From the NCBI GenBank assembly GCA_017439665.1, contig JAFSIS010000015.1, positions 1 through 33,707 on the forward strand: a stretch of 33,707 nt of DNA, written 5' to 3'. The position numbers were made by a program, and so were the translations under genes. The notes beneath the pieces are model-generated. The model saw only the letters and a program-made list of their open reading frames with translations, searched no databases and was not told the origin of the DNA. The stretch comes from Lachnospiraceae bacterium. GTDB taxonomy: Bacteria; Bacillota; Clostridia; Lachnospirales; Lachnospiraceae. Positions 1-8,070 of the stretch are shown piece after piece (positions within the stretch are counted from its first letter, which is position 1; each line of letters starts with the position of its first letter).

Positions 1-17
1 GCCACCGTTCTTCCCAT
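1..17 (-). CDS. 5' end of a gene leaving the window
   Basis: An ATG on the minus strand at 17-15 begins a reading frame (M-G-R-T-V) that leaves the window after five codons. A GGAG at 28-25 sits seven bases upstream, a good ribosome binding site, and a long structured leader lies before it. The product cannot be identified from five residues. The call rests only on the start codon, the ribosome binding site and the leader. Confidence 0.45.
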
Positions 18-135
18 CGCCCTGCTCCTTCCTTTTTCCTGATTCATCTCTTTTTTTCTCTTTTCTTTGCTCTGATGGGACAGACTGCATATCCGCCATC
101 TACCCGATCAGCACCCTCTTTCCTTCAAAGGCAAA

Positions 136-281
136 GCCGTAATAAAATCACTCCGGCCAAGCTGCCGGAGGCGGTTTCCCCCACACTTGAATTAAATGCC
201 AATTTTACGGCACTTCTGAACGGTTTGAGTGCTGCTACCGTCCCCTGGCAAGGGCATACACGCCTCTCGTCAAGGGACGGT
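136..281 (-). other. Structured 5' leader, possible riboswitch or ncRNA
   Basis: Read on the minus strand, this stretch holds several perfect helices. ACCGTCCC/GGGACGGT pairs 274-281 with 237-244 around a 29-nt loop. GCCGTAA/TTACGGC pairs 205-211 with 136-142 and encloses CTCCGGC/GCCGGAG (164-170 with 151-157). GCACT/AGTGC (210-214 with 228-232) shares two bases with the second helix, so the two are mutually exclusive, as in a switch. The region lies 120-260 nt upstream of the minus-strand start at 17. It does not match the cores I know for cobalamin, TPP, SAM-I, lysine, FMN, c-di-GMP, c-di-AMP or T-box leaders. A stand-alone ncRNA is equally possible. Confidence 0.4.
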
Positions 282-377
282 ATCTTTATATTAACACGCA
301 CTGCCACAAAATTATATATATTATTTCAATATTATTTAAATATTCTTTGCAATGTATATTTTCATTTATCTAAATAA

Positions 378-406
378 TTGCATCCTCTTCCCACTTCTAT
401 TATACT
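378..406 (+). promoter_or_regulatory. Sigma-A promoter of the DUF5721 gene
   Basis: TTGCAT at 378-383 and TATACT at 401-406 are separated by exactly 17 bases. Transcription would start near 413, giving a very short leader before the ATG at 426. Confidence 0.65.
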
Positions 407-425
407 ATTGCAAGAGGAGACATTT

Positions 426-929
426 ATGCTGGCATTACAAATCAAAGAAATTAAAGCCTTTATGAACAAGCTTTTAAACAGTGAGACCTTCGACCGTTTC
501 CTCCTGGAGGAGGCCCGGATTCAGACCGGTAACACCTTTCTTATTGACGGTCATCTGAACAAAGCCTTCTATACCCGTGAGGAGCTGGAGGACCCTGAAC
601 TTCTTCCCTATAATCTGACCCTCTGGAAAGATATGCGAAGCACCTGCTTTATGCTGATCAAAGGAAAAAAGGTTCCTCTGCTTTTCAAACTTACTCTGAT
701 CTACAATCCCCGGGATTCCCATACCCTGCTTGAACAGGCCGGTGCGGGTGAATATTCTTCTTTATTGAAAAGCTTCGTCCTCACGATTAAGTATGATCAA
801 AAAAGGTTATTACTAACAACAGGAACCTCATTTTCTACTTTTATCATGGACAAAACTCCTGATCTTATCTGGGATGAGGCACTGCGCCGCTTCCTGTTTG
901 AAAACGGAATTGACTTCGAGGAAGGCTGA
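426..929 (+). CDS. DUF5721 family protein
   Basis: A 167-residue cytoplasmic protein of unknown function. The sequence pattern (MLALQIKEIKAFMNKLL, then FDRFLLEEA and NTFLIDGHLNKAFY) is what I recall of DUF5721, a family common in Lachnospiraceae. I see no signal peptide, membrane segment or catalytic motif. The start is set at 426 rather than an upstream in-frame ATG at 378, because AGAGGAGA lies directly before 426 and the promoter -10 (401-406) is downstream of 378. It is followed 95 bases later by the CYTH gene on the same strand and may be co-transcribed with it. Family assignment is from memory of the sequence pattern. Confidence 0.75.
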   Translation: MLALQIKEIKAFMNKLLNSETFDRFLLEEARIQTGNTFLIDGHLNKAFYTREELEDPELLPYNLTLWKDMRSTCFMLIKGKKVPLLFKLTLIYNPRDSHTLLEQAGAGEYSSLLKSFVLTIKYDQKRLLLTTGTSFSTFIMDKTPDLIWDEALRRFLFENGIDFEEG

Positions 930-1024
930 GACTTCGCCGGAAATTACTCTATGCCCCATTTCCCCAAATTCCAGTATTCAAATGATTCATACTTTTTAAT
1001 CCATCTATTCAAGGAGTTTATTTT

Positions 1025-1465
1025 ATGGAAATCGAACGCAAATTTCTTGTATCTTCCCTTCCCAATCTGGCAGACTATCCTTTCCGGCTGCTGGAGCAGG
1101 CCTATCTGTGTACTGAGCCTGTAGTACGGGTGCGCCGGGAGGATGATTCCTTTTATCTGACCTACAAAGGAAAAGGCCTCATGGTACGGGAAGAATACAA
1201 CCTTCCTCTTACCAGAGAGGCCTATGAACATCTGCTTACCAAGGCAGACGGTATCGTTATCCGAAAAAAACGGTATCTTATTCCTTATGCCGCTTACACC
1301 ATTGAGCTGGATATCTTTGATGCACCCTATGAAGAGCTGATCATTGCTGAGGTGGAATTTCCCACTGAAGATGAAGCTCTGACCTTCTGTCCTCCTGAAT
1401 GGTTTGGGGAGGATGTCACCTGTGACAAGAGGTATCACAATTCCAATCTTAGCCGGGGAAGATAA
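1025..1465 (+). CDS. CYTH domain protein
   Basis: A 146-residue CYTH-domain protein, the fold of class IV adenylate cyclases and thiamine/inorganic triphosphatases. The defining N-terminal motif EIERKFLV is at residues 2-9. It is followed by the alternating charged strands of the triphosphate tunnel: VRVRREDDSFYLTYKGKG, RKKRYLIPY, and the acidic TIELDIFDAPYEELIIAEVEF that would bind metal. The likely activity is hydrolysis of a triphosphate or tripolyphosphate in the cytoplasm, but the substrate cannot be read from sequence. AAGGAG lies eight bases before the ATG. The length is normal for stand-alone bacterial CYTH proteins. It converges with malQ. Confidence 0.88.
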   Translation: MEIERKFLVSSLPNLADYPFRLLEQAYLCTEPVVRVRREDDSFYLTYKGKGLMVREEYNLPLTREAYEHLLTKADGIVIRKKRYLIPYAAYTIELDIFDAPYEELIIAEVEFPTEDEALTFCPPEWFGEDVTCDKRYHNSNLSRGR

Positions 1466-1551
1466 TATATCCTGTCCAAGCCAAGAAGTTTGCTCCATCT
1501 TACCCAAGCCAAGCCGGGGTGAGTGATTCATCCTGATCCCTGTGCATCTTA

Positions 1552-3024
1552 CTACCTTCCATACAGCTTCACCAATGTTCTCATCCGATTGGCCAGTTCC
1601 TCCGTCAGCTGCCCCGGAAGGAGCCTCCACTTCCAGTTGATTCCCAAGGTGGAGGGTGTATTGGTTCTGGCCTCTCCCCCCAGCTCCAGGTAGTCCTGAA
1701 TGGGAATGATACAGGTATCTGCCACACTGGCAAAAGCCAGGCGAATCAACTCACTGCAGGCTCTATCTTCATCAGCCAGATTCATGTACCGTTTGGCAAA
1801 GCCCTTGTCATGCTCGTTCAACACTGCAAACCAGTGAGGTGTCGTATCATTATCATGGGTTCCGGTATAAACGACACTGTTCTGAATATAATTGTGGGGA
1901 AGGTAATCACTCTCTTCCCGGGAATCAAAAGCAAACTGCAGGATCTTCATTCCCGGATAACCAGTATCCTTCACCAGCTGAATAACGGTAGGAGTCAAAA
2001 ATCCCAGATCCTCTGCAATGATCTGCTTCTTGCCCAGCCGTTCCTCCAGAGCTTTAAAGAAAGCGATTCCCGGCCCCTTTCTCCACTCCCCGTTTACTGC
2101 CGTTTCGGCACCATAGGGAATGGCATAATACTCATCAAAGCCACGGAAATGATCAATCCTTACGATATCATATAACCGGAAGCTGTAGCCAATTCTCCTG
2201 ATCCACCAGTCATATCCCGTTTCCTTATGATAATCCCAACGGTAGAGGGGATTTCCCCAAAGCTGCCCCGTTGCAGAAAAAGCATCCGGCGGACAGCCTG
2301 CTACTGCTGTGGGTGTACACTGTTCATCCAACTGGAAAAGCTCAGGATTCGCCCAGGTATCTGCACTGTCCAGGGCTACATAAATGGGAATATCTCCTAC
2401 GATCTCAATTCCTTTTTCATTGGCATATTGCTTTAATGCAAGCCACTGCTTCTGGAAAAAATACTGCTGAAACTCATAGCAGTGGATTTCTTCGACAAGC
2501 TTTGCTCTATACTCTTCCATAGCCTCCGGCTTGCGGAGCTTCAGCCCCTCTTCCCAGGTGATCCAGCTGACACCCCCCAAAGAATCCTTAATGGCCATAT
2601 ACAGGCAGTAGTCCTTCAGCCAGTAGGCATTTTCCTCCACAAAACGGCAAAAATCCCCATCCTGCAAGATATTGCTTCGTTCATAGGCCTTTCTTAACAG
2701 CTTGAAACGACTGTAAAAGATTTTTTCATAATCGACAAACTCTGCTTCCTCTCCATAGTCTGCCTCTTCACATTCCTCTTCGGTCAACCATCCTTTTTCA
2801 ATCAGTTCTTCCAGGTCGATATAATAAGGATTTCCGGCAAAGGTAGAAAAAGACTGGTAAGGGGAATCGCCATATCCGGTAGGCCCCAGAGGCAGGATCT
2901 GCCACAGCTTCTGACCCGCTTTTTCCAAAAAATCAATAAATGCATAGCCTTCCTTTGAAAATGTTCCAATTCCGTAACGGGAAGGCAGCCCGGTTACCGG
3001 CAAAAGAACCCCACTTTTTCTCAT
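1552..3024 (-). CDS. malQ: 4-alpha-glucanotransferase (amylomaltase)
   Basis: A 490-residue GH77 enzyme that transfers alpha-1,4-glucan segments between maltooligosaccharides, making chains that the phosphorylase next door can use. The N-terminus has the typical MRKSGVLLPVTGLPSRYGIG. Three catalytic blocks are visible: VRIDHFRGF (nucleophile Asp), IIAEDLG (acid/base Glu) and GTHDNDT (third Asp). There is no signal peptide, so it acts in the cytoplasm. Length is normal for amylomaltase. An AAGGAGA ribosome binding site precedes the ATG. It is the second gene after glgP, 119 bases downstream, and probably shares its promoter. No clear terminator is seen between it and the convergent CYTH gene. 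Confidence 0.95.
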   Translation of the reverse strand: MRKSGVLLPVTGLPSRYGIGTFSKEGYAFIDFLEKAGQKLWQILPLGPTGYGDSPYQSFSTFAGNPYYIDLEELIEKGWLTEEECEEADYGEEAEFVDYEKIFYSRFKLLRKAYERSNILQDGDFCRFVEENAYWLKDYCLYMAIKDSLGGVSWITWEEGLKLRKPEAMEEYRAKLVEEIHCYEFQQYFFQKQWLALKQYANEKGIEIVGDIPIYVALDSADTWANPELFQLDEQCTPTAVAGCPPDAFSATGQLWGNPLYRWDYHKETGYDWWIRRIGYSFRLYDIVRIDHFRGFDEYYAIPYGAETAVNGEWRKGPGIAFFKALEERLGKKQIIAEDLGFLTPTVIQLVKDTGYPGMKILQFAFDSREESDYLPHNYIQNSVVYTGTHDNDTTPHWFAVLNEHDKGFAKRYMNLADEDRACSELIRLAFASVADTCIIPIQDYLELGGEARTNTPSTLGINWKWRLLPGQLTEELANRMRTLVKLYGR

Positions 3025-3079
3025 ACCTCATTCTCCTTGTCCTTACTTGTAAATTCTCCGGAGGAATCCGGCTTTTCCA

Positions 3080-3175
3080 TCAGCTTCCAGATATTCCAAA
3101 GCTGCTACGGCCTTTCTGTCAGCTTCCGGAAATTCCAAAGCTGCTATGGCCTTTCTGTCAGCTTCCAGATATCCC
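3080..3175. repeat. 39-bp tandem repeat spanning the glgP stop codon
   Basis: Two full copies (3080-3118 and 3119-3157) and the start of a third (3158-3175) have a period of 39 bp, i.e. 13 codons. The third copy lies inside the end of glgP. On the minus strand each full copy ends with the same codons as glgP (KLTERP then TAG): the glgP stop is at 3146-3144 and its duplicate at 3107-3105. The copies differ at only a few bases. A weaker match continues towards 3070. Confidence 0.85.
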
Positions 3176-5462
3176 GGTTGTACTCCGCAATAGTTCTGTC
3201 GGAAGAAAAGAAACCGGCCTTCGCGATGTTCACCAACATCATCCGTTTCCATTTCGCCTGATCCCGATAATCCTCAAGCATTCTGTCCTTGACAGCGATA
3301 TAATCTTCCAGATCCAAAAGGGTCATAAACCAGTCCTTATGCAAAAGCTCCTTATGCAGGCGCTCAAGATTTTTCTTTTGACCGGCCGCCATGGCCTGTT
3401 TTCCCACGATAAAATCTACGGCTTCTTTGATCACAGGACTTTTCCTGTAGTAATCCATGGAAACATAATCTGCTTTTTTATAGTGATCGATCACCGCTTC
3501 AGAATCCTGACCAAAAATATAGATATTTGCATCCCCTACCAGATCATGAATCTCCACGTTGGCACCATCTGCCGTTCCCAAAGTGATAGCGCCGTTTAGC
3601 ATAAACTTCATATTGCCCGTTCCGCTGGCTTCCTTGGAGGCCAGGGAAATCTGCTCAGAAATATCACAGGCAGGGATCAGACGCTCAGCATAGCTGACGT
3701 TATAATTTTCTACCATGACCACCTTCATATAATCCCTGACATCAGGATCATTGTTTACGATCTCCTGCAGCACCAGGATCAGATGAATGATATCCTGGGC
3801 AATAACGTAAGCTGGTGCCGCTTTGGCTCCGAAAATAAAGGTGATGGGCACTGATGGCTTCTTTCCTTTTTTAATCTCCAGATATTTATGAATAATGTAG
3901 AGAGCATTCATCTGCTGCCGTTTATACTCATGAAGGCGCTTGATCTGGATATCAAAAATGGAATCCGGATCGATCTCTACCCCCTCATGCTCGAGGATAT
4001 AGGAAGCCAGCTCCTTTTTCTTCTCTTTTTTAATCTTTACCAAAGCATTCAGGACCTCTTCGTCCTCCCGGTAAGCCAGAAGCTTCTCCAACTGGGCAGC
4101 ATCCCTTTTAAAGCCTCCTCCGATGGTCTTTGCCAAAAGCTGCGTCAGCCCCTGGTTGCAGCAAAGCAGCCAGCGGCGGAAGGTAATACCGTTGGTTTTG
4201 TTATTGAATTTTTCAGGATAAAGCCTGTAAAAAGCATTCAACTCAGTATCCTTTAAAATTTCTGTATGAATAGCTGCCACGCCGTTTACGGAAAAGCCAT
4301 AGTGAATATCGATATGGGCCATATGCACCCGCTCATCCTTATCGATGATCTGTACTGCCGGATCCTTAATCTTAGCCTTAACCCGTTTATCCAGCTCCTT
4401 AATAATCGGTACCAGCTGGGGCACCACCTTTTCCAGATAGCTTAATGGCCATTTTTCCAATGCTTCTGCCAGAATGGTATGGTTGGTATAGGCACAGGTA
4501 CGACTCACTACCTCAATGGCTTCATCCATGCCGAAGGCCTTATCCTCCACAAGAATACGGATAAGCTCAGGAATCACCAGAGTAGGATGGGTATCGTTGA
4601 TCTGGATCACAGCATGGTCATACAGTCTGCGCAGATCGTACTTCTTTTCCTTCATTTCCCGTAAGATCAGCTGTGCCGCATTGCTTACCATAAAATACTG
4701 CTGATAGATCCTGAGCAGATTTCCTTCCTCATCGGAATCATCGGGATATAAAAACAGGGTGAGATTTTTTTCTATGGCTTCCTTATCAAAGGTAATCCCC
4801 TCTTTTACCAGGGACTCATCCACCGATTCCAGATCAAAAAGCCTCAGCTTATTTATGCCGTTATCGTAACCGGCCACATCAATATCATAAAGCCGGGAGG
4901 TCACCTTTTTCTCACCAAAATACACATCGAAGGTAATATTGGTTCTGGTGAGCCAGGAATTCTTCTCTATCCATTCGTTTTTTTCAGCAGTCTGCAGTTT
5001 ATCCTTAAACACCTGCTTAAACAGGCCATAGTGATAATTCAGACCGATGCCCTCACCCGGAAGCCCCAGAGTAGCAATGGAATCCATAAAGCAGGCAGCC
5101 AGCCTTCCCAGGCCCCCATTTCCCAGGGAGGGCTCTGGCTCCATCTCTTCCAGAAGTGCCAGATTCTTACCCTTACTGGACAGGACCCCATCCAGATAAT
5201 CATAGATTCCCAGATTCATGATGTTGTTCATCAAAAGGCGGCCAATTAAAAACTCCGCAGAAATGTAGTAAATCTTCTTTTCTCCCTGATTCACCTCAGA
5301 GGCCAGCATCAGCCGCTTTACCAGAACAAGAACCACATAATAGGTTTCCCGGTCGGTTAAGCCCTCTACCGCCTTTCCATACATATCCTGCGAAATCTCT
5401 TCCAGCTGCTTATCCATGTTCATGACCAAGATATCTTTTTGTAAATTTGTCCGTCCGATCAT
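3144..5462 (-). CDS. glgP: Glycogen/maltodextrin phosphorylase
   Basis: A 772-residue GT35 alpha-glucan phosphorylase, which releases glucose-1-phosphate from glycogen or maltodextrins in the cytoplasm. Visible hallmarks are [16 protein letters not shown] near the N-terminus, [21 protein letters not shown], and the pyridoxal-phosphate site [14 protein letters not shown], whose Lys carries the cofactor, followed by [11 protein letters not shown]. Length is within the family range. GGGAGGAG lies before the ATG at 5462, supporting this start over the internal Met about 14 codons later. It is the first gene of a glgP-malQ pair behind a promoter with an embedded LacI-type operator. The last codons and the stop are tandemly duplicated downstream. 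Confidence 0.95.
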   Translation of the reverse strand: MIGRTNLQKDILVMNMDKQLEEISQDMYGKAVEGLTDRETYYVVLVLVKRLMLASEVNQGEKKIYYISAEFLIGRLLMNNIMNLGIYDYLDGVLSSKGKNLALLEEMEPEPSLGNGGLGRLAACFMDSIATLGLPGEGIGLNYHYGLFKQVFKDKLQTAEKNEWIEKNSWLTRTNITFDVYFGEKKVTSRLYDIDVAGYDNGINKLRLFDLESVDESLVKEGITFDKEAIEKNLTLFLYPDDSDEEGNLLRIYQQYFMVSNAAQLILREMKEKKYDLRRLYDHAVIQINDTHPTLVIPELIRILVEDKAFGMDEAIEVVSRTCAYTNHTILAEALEKWPLSYLEKVVPQLVPIIKELDKRVKAKIKDPAVQIIDKDERVHMAHIDIHYGFSVNGVAAIHTEILKDTELNAFYRLYPEKFNNKTNGITFRRWLLCCNQGLTQLLAKTIGGGFKRDAAQLEKLLAYREDEEVLNALVKIKKEKKKELASYILEHEGVEIDPDSIFDIQIKRLHEYKRQQMNALYIIHKYLEIKKGKKPSVPITFIFGAKAAPAYVIAQDIIHLILVLQEIVNNDPDVRDYMKVVMVENYNVSYAERLIPACDISEQISLASKEASGTGNMKFMLNGAITLGTADGANVEIHDLVGDANIYIFGQDSEAVIDHYKKADYVSMDYYRKSPVIKEAVDFIVGKQAMAAGQKKNLERLHKELLHKDWFMTLLDLEDYIAVKDRMLEDYRDQAKWKRMMLVNIAKAGFFSSDRTIAEYNRDIWKLTERP

Positions 5463-5539
5463 ATACTCCTCCCGACTAAAATCTGCTTATACTCTTTATG
5501 GGAATCTCTCAGCCCCCTGTATAACTGCTCATACCTTAG

Positions 5540-5568
5540 ATTTTAACATGCGAAAACGTTTTCTTCAA
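5540..5568 (-). promoter_or_regulatory. glgP promoter with LacI-family operator in the spacer
   Basis: On the minus strand TTGAAG (5568-5563) and TAAAAT (5545-5540) are 17 bases apart. The perfect 12-bp palindrome GAAAACGTTTTC at 5563-5552 fills most of the spacer. Its central CG with A/T-rich flanks is the usual shape of LacI/CcpA-type operators. A LacI-family gene lies immediately upstream, so it is the natural candidate repressor, but a global CcpA-like factor would also fit. Confidence 0.75.
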
Positions 5569-5574
5569 GTGGCT

Positions 5575-5616
5575 AAAAAAAGAGAATGTTGCAAAAGTCT
5601 TTTGCAGCATCCTCTC
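5575..5616 (-). terminator. Intrinsic terminator of the cheX-cheY-lacI operon
   Basis: A 15-bp stem with two mismatches (arms around GCTGCAAAA/TTTTGCAAC) and a three-base loop is followed on the minus strand by seven Ts (5581-5575). It lies 25 bases after the LacI-family stop codon and just upstream of the glgP promoter, insulating the two units. Confidence 0.85.
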
Positions 5617-5641
5617 ACTATCCACTTTTATATCCAACTGC

Positions 5642-6631
5642 TTAACAGATGCTTGTCGTATAGCTTAGCTTTTCCAGGGTGTAGCCCACTTCTACAGTAC
5701 GCCCTTCCATTCCGTTCATCAGCCGCTGCAGCTCCTCCATTGCGCAGGCAGAAATCTCTGAAAAGTTCTGGCGGATAGTATACATCCCCTGCCCCACATA
5801 GGCCATAAGGGAAATCCCATCAAAGCCGCACACCGGCTTGTTCTTACCCATCTCCTTCAGGGCATTGCGGGCACCAATAGCCATCAGATCCGAAGCACAG
5901 ACAATCGCGTCTGCTCCGGCTCCCTTCTGAAGGGTGATCTCACGGGCCCTGCTTTCCGAGAAATTTGCATACTCTACAGTAAGCTTCAACTGCATTTCCC
6001 GGGCCAGGCGCTCCATTCCTTTCAGACGGCTTTCGGTAACATAGCTGTGTTCATCACCGCTTATGTACAAAATCTTTTTTCCGGGTGATTCTTCCAGCAT
6101 CTTCTTTGCCACCTCGTACTGAGCCTGCTGCTGATCAATGGTTATGGACGAGGTACTGCTTCCCGAATGATCTGCATCCACGACCACGCACTTGAATTTC
6201 TCCCGTAAGATCAGTTCCTGGAGAACCAAATCATCCTCCGCAACTCCGTAAATGATGATTCCGGTAATACTCTGGGACTGCAGATAACGAATCAGCTCAT
6301 CTGCGGTTTTATCCTGAAACATGAAGACAAAAATGGTAGTCACATCCAGATTCAGCTCCATGGCCTTTGTGATCGCACCGGAAATATATCGCATAGCCAT
6401 TTCGTCGATAGCCTGCGTCTTTACGTTAAGGTCGATCATCAATGCAACTCTGCCGGCCCGCTTGGAAGACAGAGCCGCTGCCACTGAGTTAGGAACAAAA
6501 TTCAGCTCCTCCACTGCCTGATTCACCTTTTTTCTGGTTGCTTCACTGATATTAGGATAGTTATTCAGCACCTTGGAAACCGTGGAAATAGCTACTCCCG
6601 CATGCTTTGCTACGTCCTTGATCGAAACCAT
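5642..6631 (-). CDS. LacI family transcriptional regulator
   Basis: A 329-residue LacI/GalR repressor. The N-terminal helix-turn-helix and hinge are plain: VSIKDVAKHAGVAISTVSKVL (residues 2-22), then NYPNISEATRKKVNQAVEELNFVPN and the hinge SVAAALSSK. The rest is a periplasmic-binding-protein-like effector domain, including DAIVCASDLMAIGARNALKEMG and VCGFDGI. The effector is probably a sugar. The gene is 15 bases after cheY and ends at a strong terminator. The next unit, glgP-malQ, carries a palindromic LacI-type operator in its promoter, so control of glucan breakdown is the simplest inference. An AAGGAA ribosome binding site precedes the ATG. Confidence 0.93.
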   Translation of the reverse strand: MVSIKDVAKHAGVAISTVSKVLNNYPNISEATRKKVNQAVEELNFVPNSVAAALSSKRAGRVALMIDLNVKTQAIDEMAMRYISGAITKAMELNLDVTTIFVFMFQDKTADELIRYLQSQSITGIIIYGVAEDDLVLQELILREKFKCVVVDADHSGSSTSSITIDQQQAQYEVAKKMLEESPGKKILYISGDEHSYVTESRLKGMERLAREMQLKLTVEYANFSESRAREITLQKGAGADAIVCASDLMAIGARNALKEMGKNKPVCGFDGISLMAYVGQGMYTIRQNFSEISACAMEELQRLMNGMEGRTVEVGYTLEKLSYTTSIC

Positions 6632-6646
6632 AGCTGTTCCTTCTTT

Positions 6647-7009
6647 CTACTCAGCAACAAATTTTTGAATAACCTTAAGAACGTCACTGCCTTCATAGGG
6701 CTTCGCGATAAAATCACTGGCACCATATTTAATTGCCTGTATCATTTTTTCCTTCTGTCCGGCCGCTGTAATCATGATAACTACTGCATTTTCATTGAAT
6801 CTGCGGATCAGCTGCAGCGCCTCAATCCCATCCATCTTGGGCATAGTGATATCCATAGTCACCGCATCCGGTTTCAGTTCCTGATATTCCAGATATCCTT
6901 CTTCACCATTTACAGCTTCACCGACAATCGTATGTCCACCCTTTTCTAAAATCTTCCGTAAGATCTTCCTGGATGTTCTGGAGTCATCAACAATCAATAT
7001 ATTTGCCAT
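6647..7009 (-). CDS. cheY: CheY-like single-domain response regulator
   Basis: A 120-residue stand-alone receiver domain. The acidic pocket D8/D9, phosphoacceptor D53 in AVTMDITMPKMDG, the conserved Thr in VIMITAAGQ and Lys in DFIAKPYEG are all present, so phosphorylation should be possible. It has no output domain. AGGAGA precedes the ATG. It follows a CheX-domain gene by 12 bases and precedes the LacI gene by 15. CheX proteins are CheY-P phosphatases, so the two products are likely partners. No flagellar, receptor or CheA gene is in the window, so the partner kinase and output are unknown. Confidence 0.92.
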   Translation of the reverse strand: MANILIVDDSRTSRKILRKILEKGGHTIVGEAVNGEEGYLEYQELKPDAVTMDITMPKMDGIEALQLIRRFNENAVVIMITAAGQKEKMIQAIKYGASDFIAKPYEGSDVLKVIQKFVAE

Positions 7010-7021
7010 CTTATGTGTCTC

Positions 7022-7918
7022 CTATATAATCTTTATTTCCCCACCCAGGGAAATAAGAAAATCAACATTCTGCCTGAGTATCTCCATAGAGATCACCAAC
7101 AGTTCCTTTGCTTCTGCCTGGCCAATCTCCAGAGAAAAATAGGGAGGGCACAATTCAAGATCACCTGTACTCAGCCCGGTCTCGCTCATATTAGTAGCAA
7201 CAAGACCATTGATACAATTAACCAGTTCTCCTACCGCATCCAAAGCATCCTCATCCACTGCCATAAAATGCTCCTGTCCGAAAATGCAGGCAATCGGCGC
7301 AAGGGCATCCCTCTCACCTACCAGACCGCAGGAAAAACCATTGCTTCCGGTAACCTGCTGAAACGATCCCTTCCCGGACTTCCAGGAATCAGTCAGATGA
7401 ATTTCTTTTACCCAGATATCCTCATCTACTAAGCGCATCAGGGTTTTGACCGCCGTAGAGGCGATCATCTCATATCGTTCACTCCCCTTTGGCATATAGA
7501 ACCTGAGAATCCTGTCTATATCTCCACTTTTGAGAGTCTCCATATCTTCGTCAGTATAGTGCCTATCCTGCTGAAAATCAAGTGCAAGCTGCTCCAGCTG
7601 CTCCATTTTTATGATCTGCTGATTTTCCAGTGCCTGTGCAAAGGATAAATAGGCATTTCCCTGCTTCTTTAAAAGCTGCTCCACCTGTTCTTCTGTCAGA
7701 TAACGTTCTTCTACTGCAATATCTCCGAAGCGCATATCCATGATTGCCTGGAGCCGATTCACCCTCTCCGCTTCCTCCTGGGTCATCAGTCCTTCAGAAA
7801 CTGCAATCAGTCCCAATTTTACCCGTACTTTATGTTGCTCCTTCAACAGATCATGGAGCTGTTCCCTGGTAATCTGACCGATCTCCAGTAAATAATGGCC
7901 TACAATACTTGCAATCAT
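7022..7918 (-). CDS. CheX-like phosphatase with N-terminal MshEN-like repeats
   Basis: A 298-residue two-part protein. Residues about 1-115 form three degenerate copies of a helical motif resembling the MshEN repeat: GHYLLEIGQITREQLHDLLKEQ, LGLIAVSEGLMTQEEAERV and FGDIAVEERYLTEEQVEQLLKKQ. Residues about 145-298 look like a CheC/CheX-type domain. The ELVN at 231-234 with NGLVATN after it matches the ExxN phosphatase motif that attacks CheY-P. The next gene is a CheY. MshEN domains in other proteins bind c-di-GMP through RLGxxLVxxG repeats; here the repeats are degenerate, so c-di-GMP binding is only a possibility. GGGAGA precedes the ATG. Confidence 0.75.
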   Translation of the reverse strand: MIASIVGHYLLEIGQITREQLHDLLKEQHKVRVKLGLIAVSEGLMTQEEAERVNRLQAIMDMRFGDIAVEERYLTEEQVEQLLKKQGNAYLSFAQALENQQIIKMEQLEQLALDFQQDRHYTDEDMETLKSGDIDRILRFYMPKGSERYEMIASTAVKTLMRLVDEDIWVKEIHLTDSWKSGKGSFQQVTGSNGFSCGLVGERDALAPIACIFGQEHFMAVDEDALDAVGELVNCINGLVATNMSETGLSTGDLELCPPYFSLEIGQAEAKELLVISMEILRQNVDFLISLGGEIKII

Positions 7919-7988
7919 AGCTTATCTCCCAATATAATAATTCTCGAGCTTATCCTGAATAGTAACCAATCTCTTGTCTTAAAGCGGA

Positions 7989-8019
7989 AAGGGTAACCCC
8001 ACAATGTAGAATTACCCTT
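7989..8019 (-). terminator. Possible terminator hairpin after pfk
   Basis: AAGGGTAA (7989-7996) and TTACCCTT (8012-8019) form a perfect 8-bp stem 52 bases after the phosphofructokinase stop. There is no good T-run, so this may be a weak terminator or a stabilising 3' hairpin. The remaining bases of the 7919-8070 gap show nothing recognisable. Confidence 0.35.
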
Positions 8020-8070
8020 ATAATCAGCTCTCATAACCGCTCATTTTTTCACAGTTACAAGTATGATTTC

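Noticed and set aside
136..281. Known riboswitch class (cobalamin, TPP, SAM-I, lysine, T-box, c-di-GMP)
   Set aside because: None of the invariant core words of these classes could be found on either strand.
75..377. Open frame of 100 codons on the plus strand at the left edge
   Set aside because: It runs through the structured leader, has no convincing ribosome binding site and no recognisable protein motif; its end overlaps the promoter of the next gene only by chance.
3043..3252. Minus-strand open frame through the 39-bp repeats
   Set aside because: It is kept open only because the repeat period is a multiple of three; there is no ribosome binding site, and it overlaps glgP in another frame.
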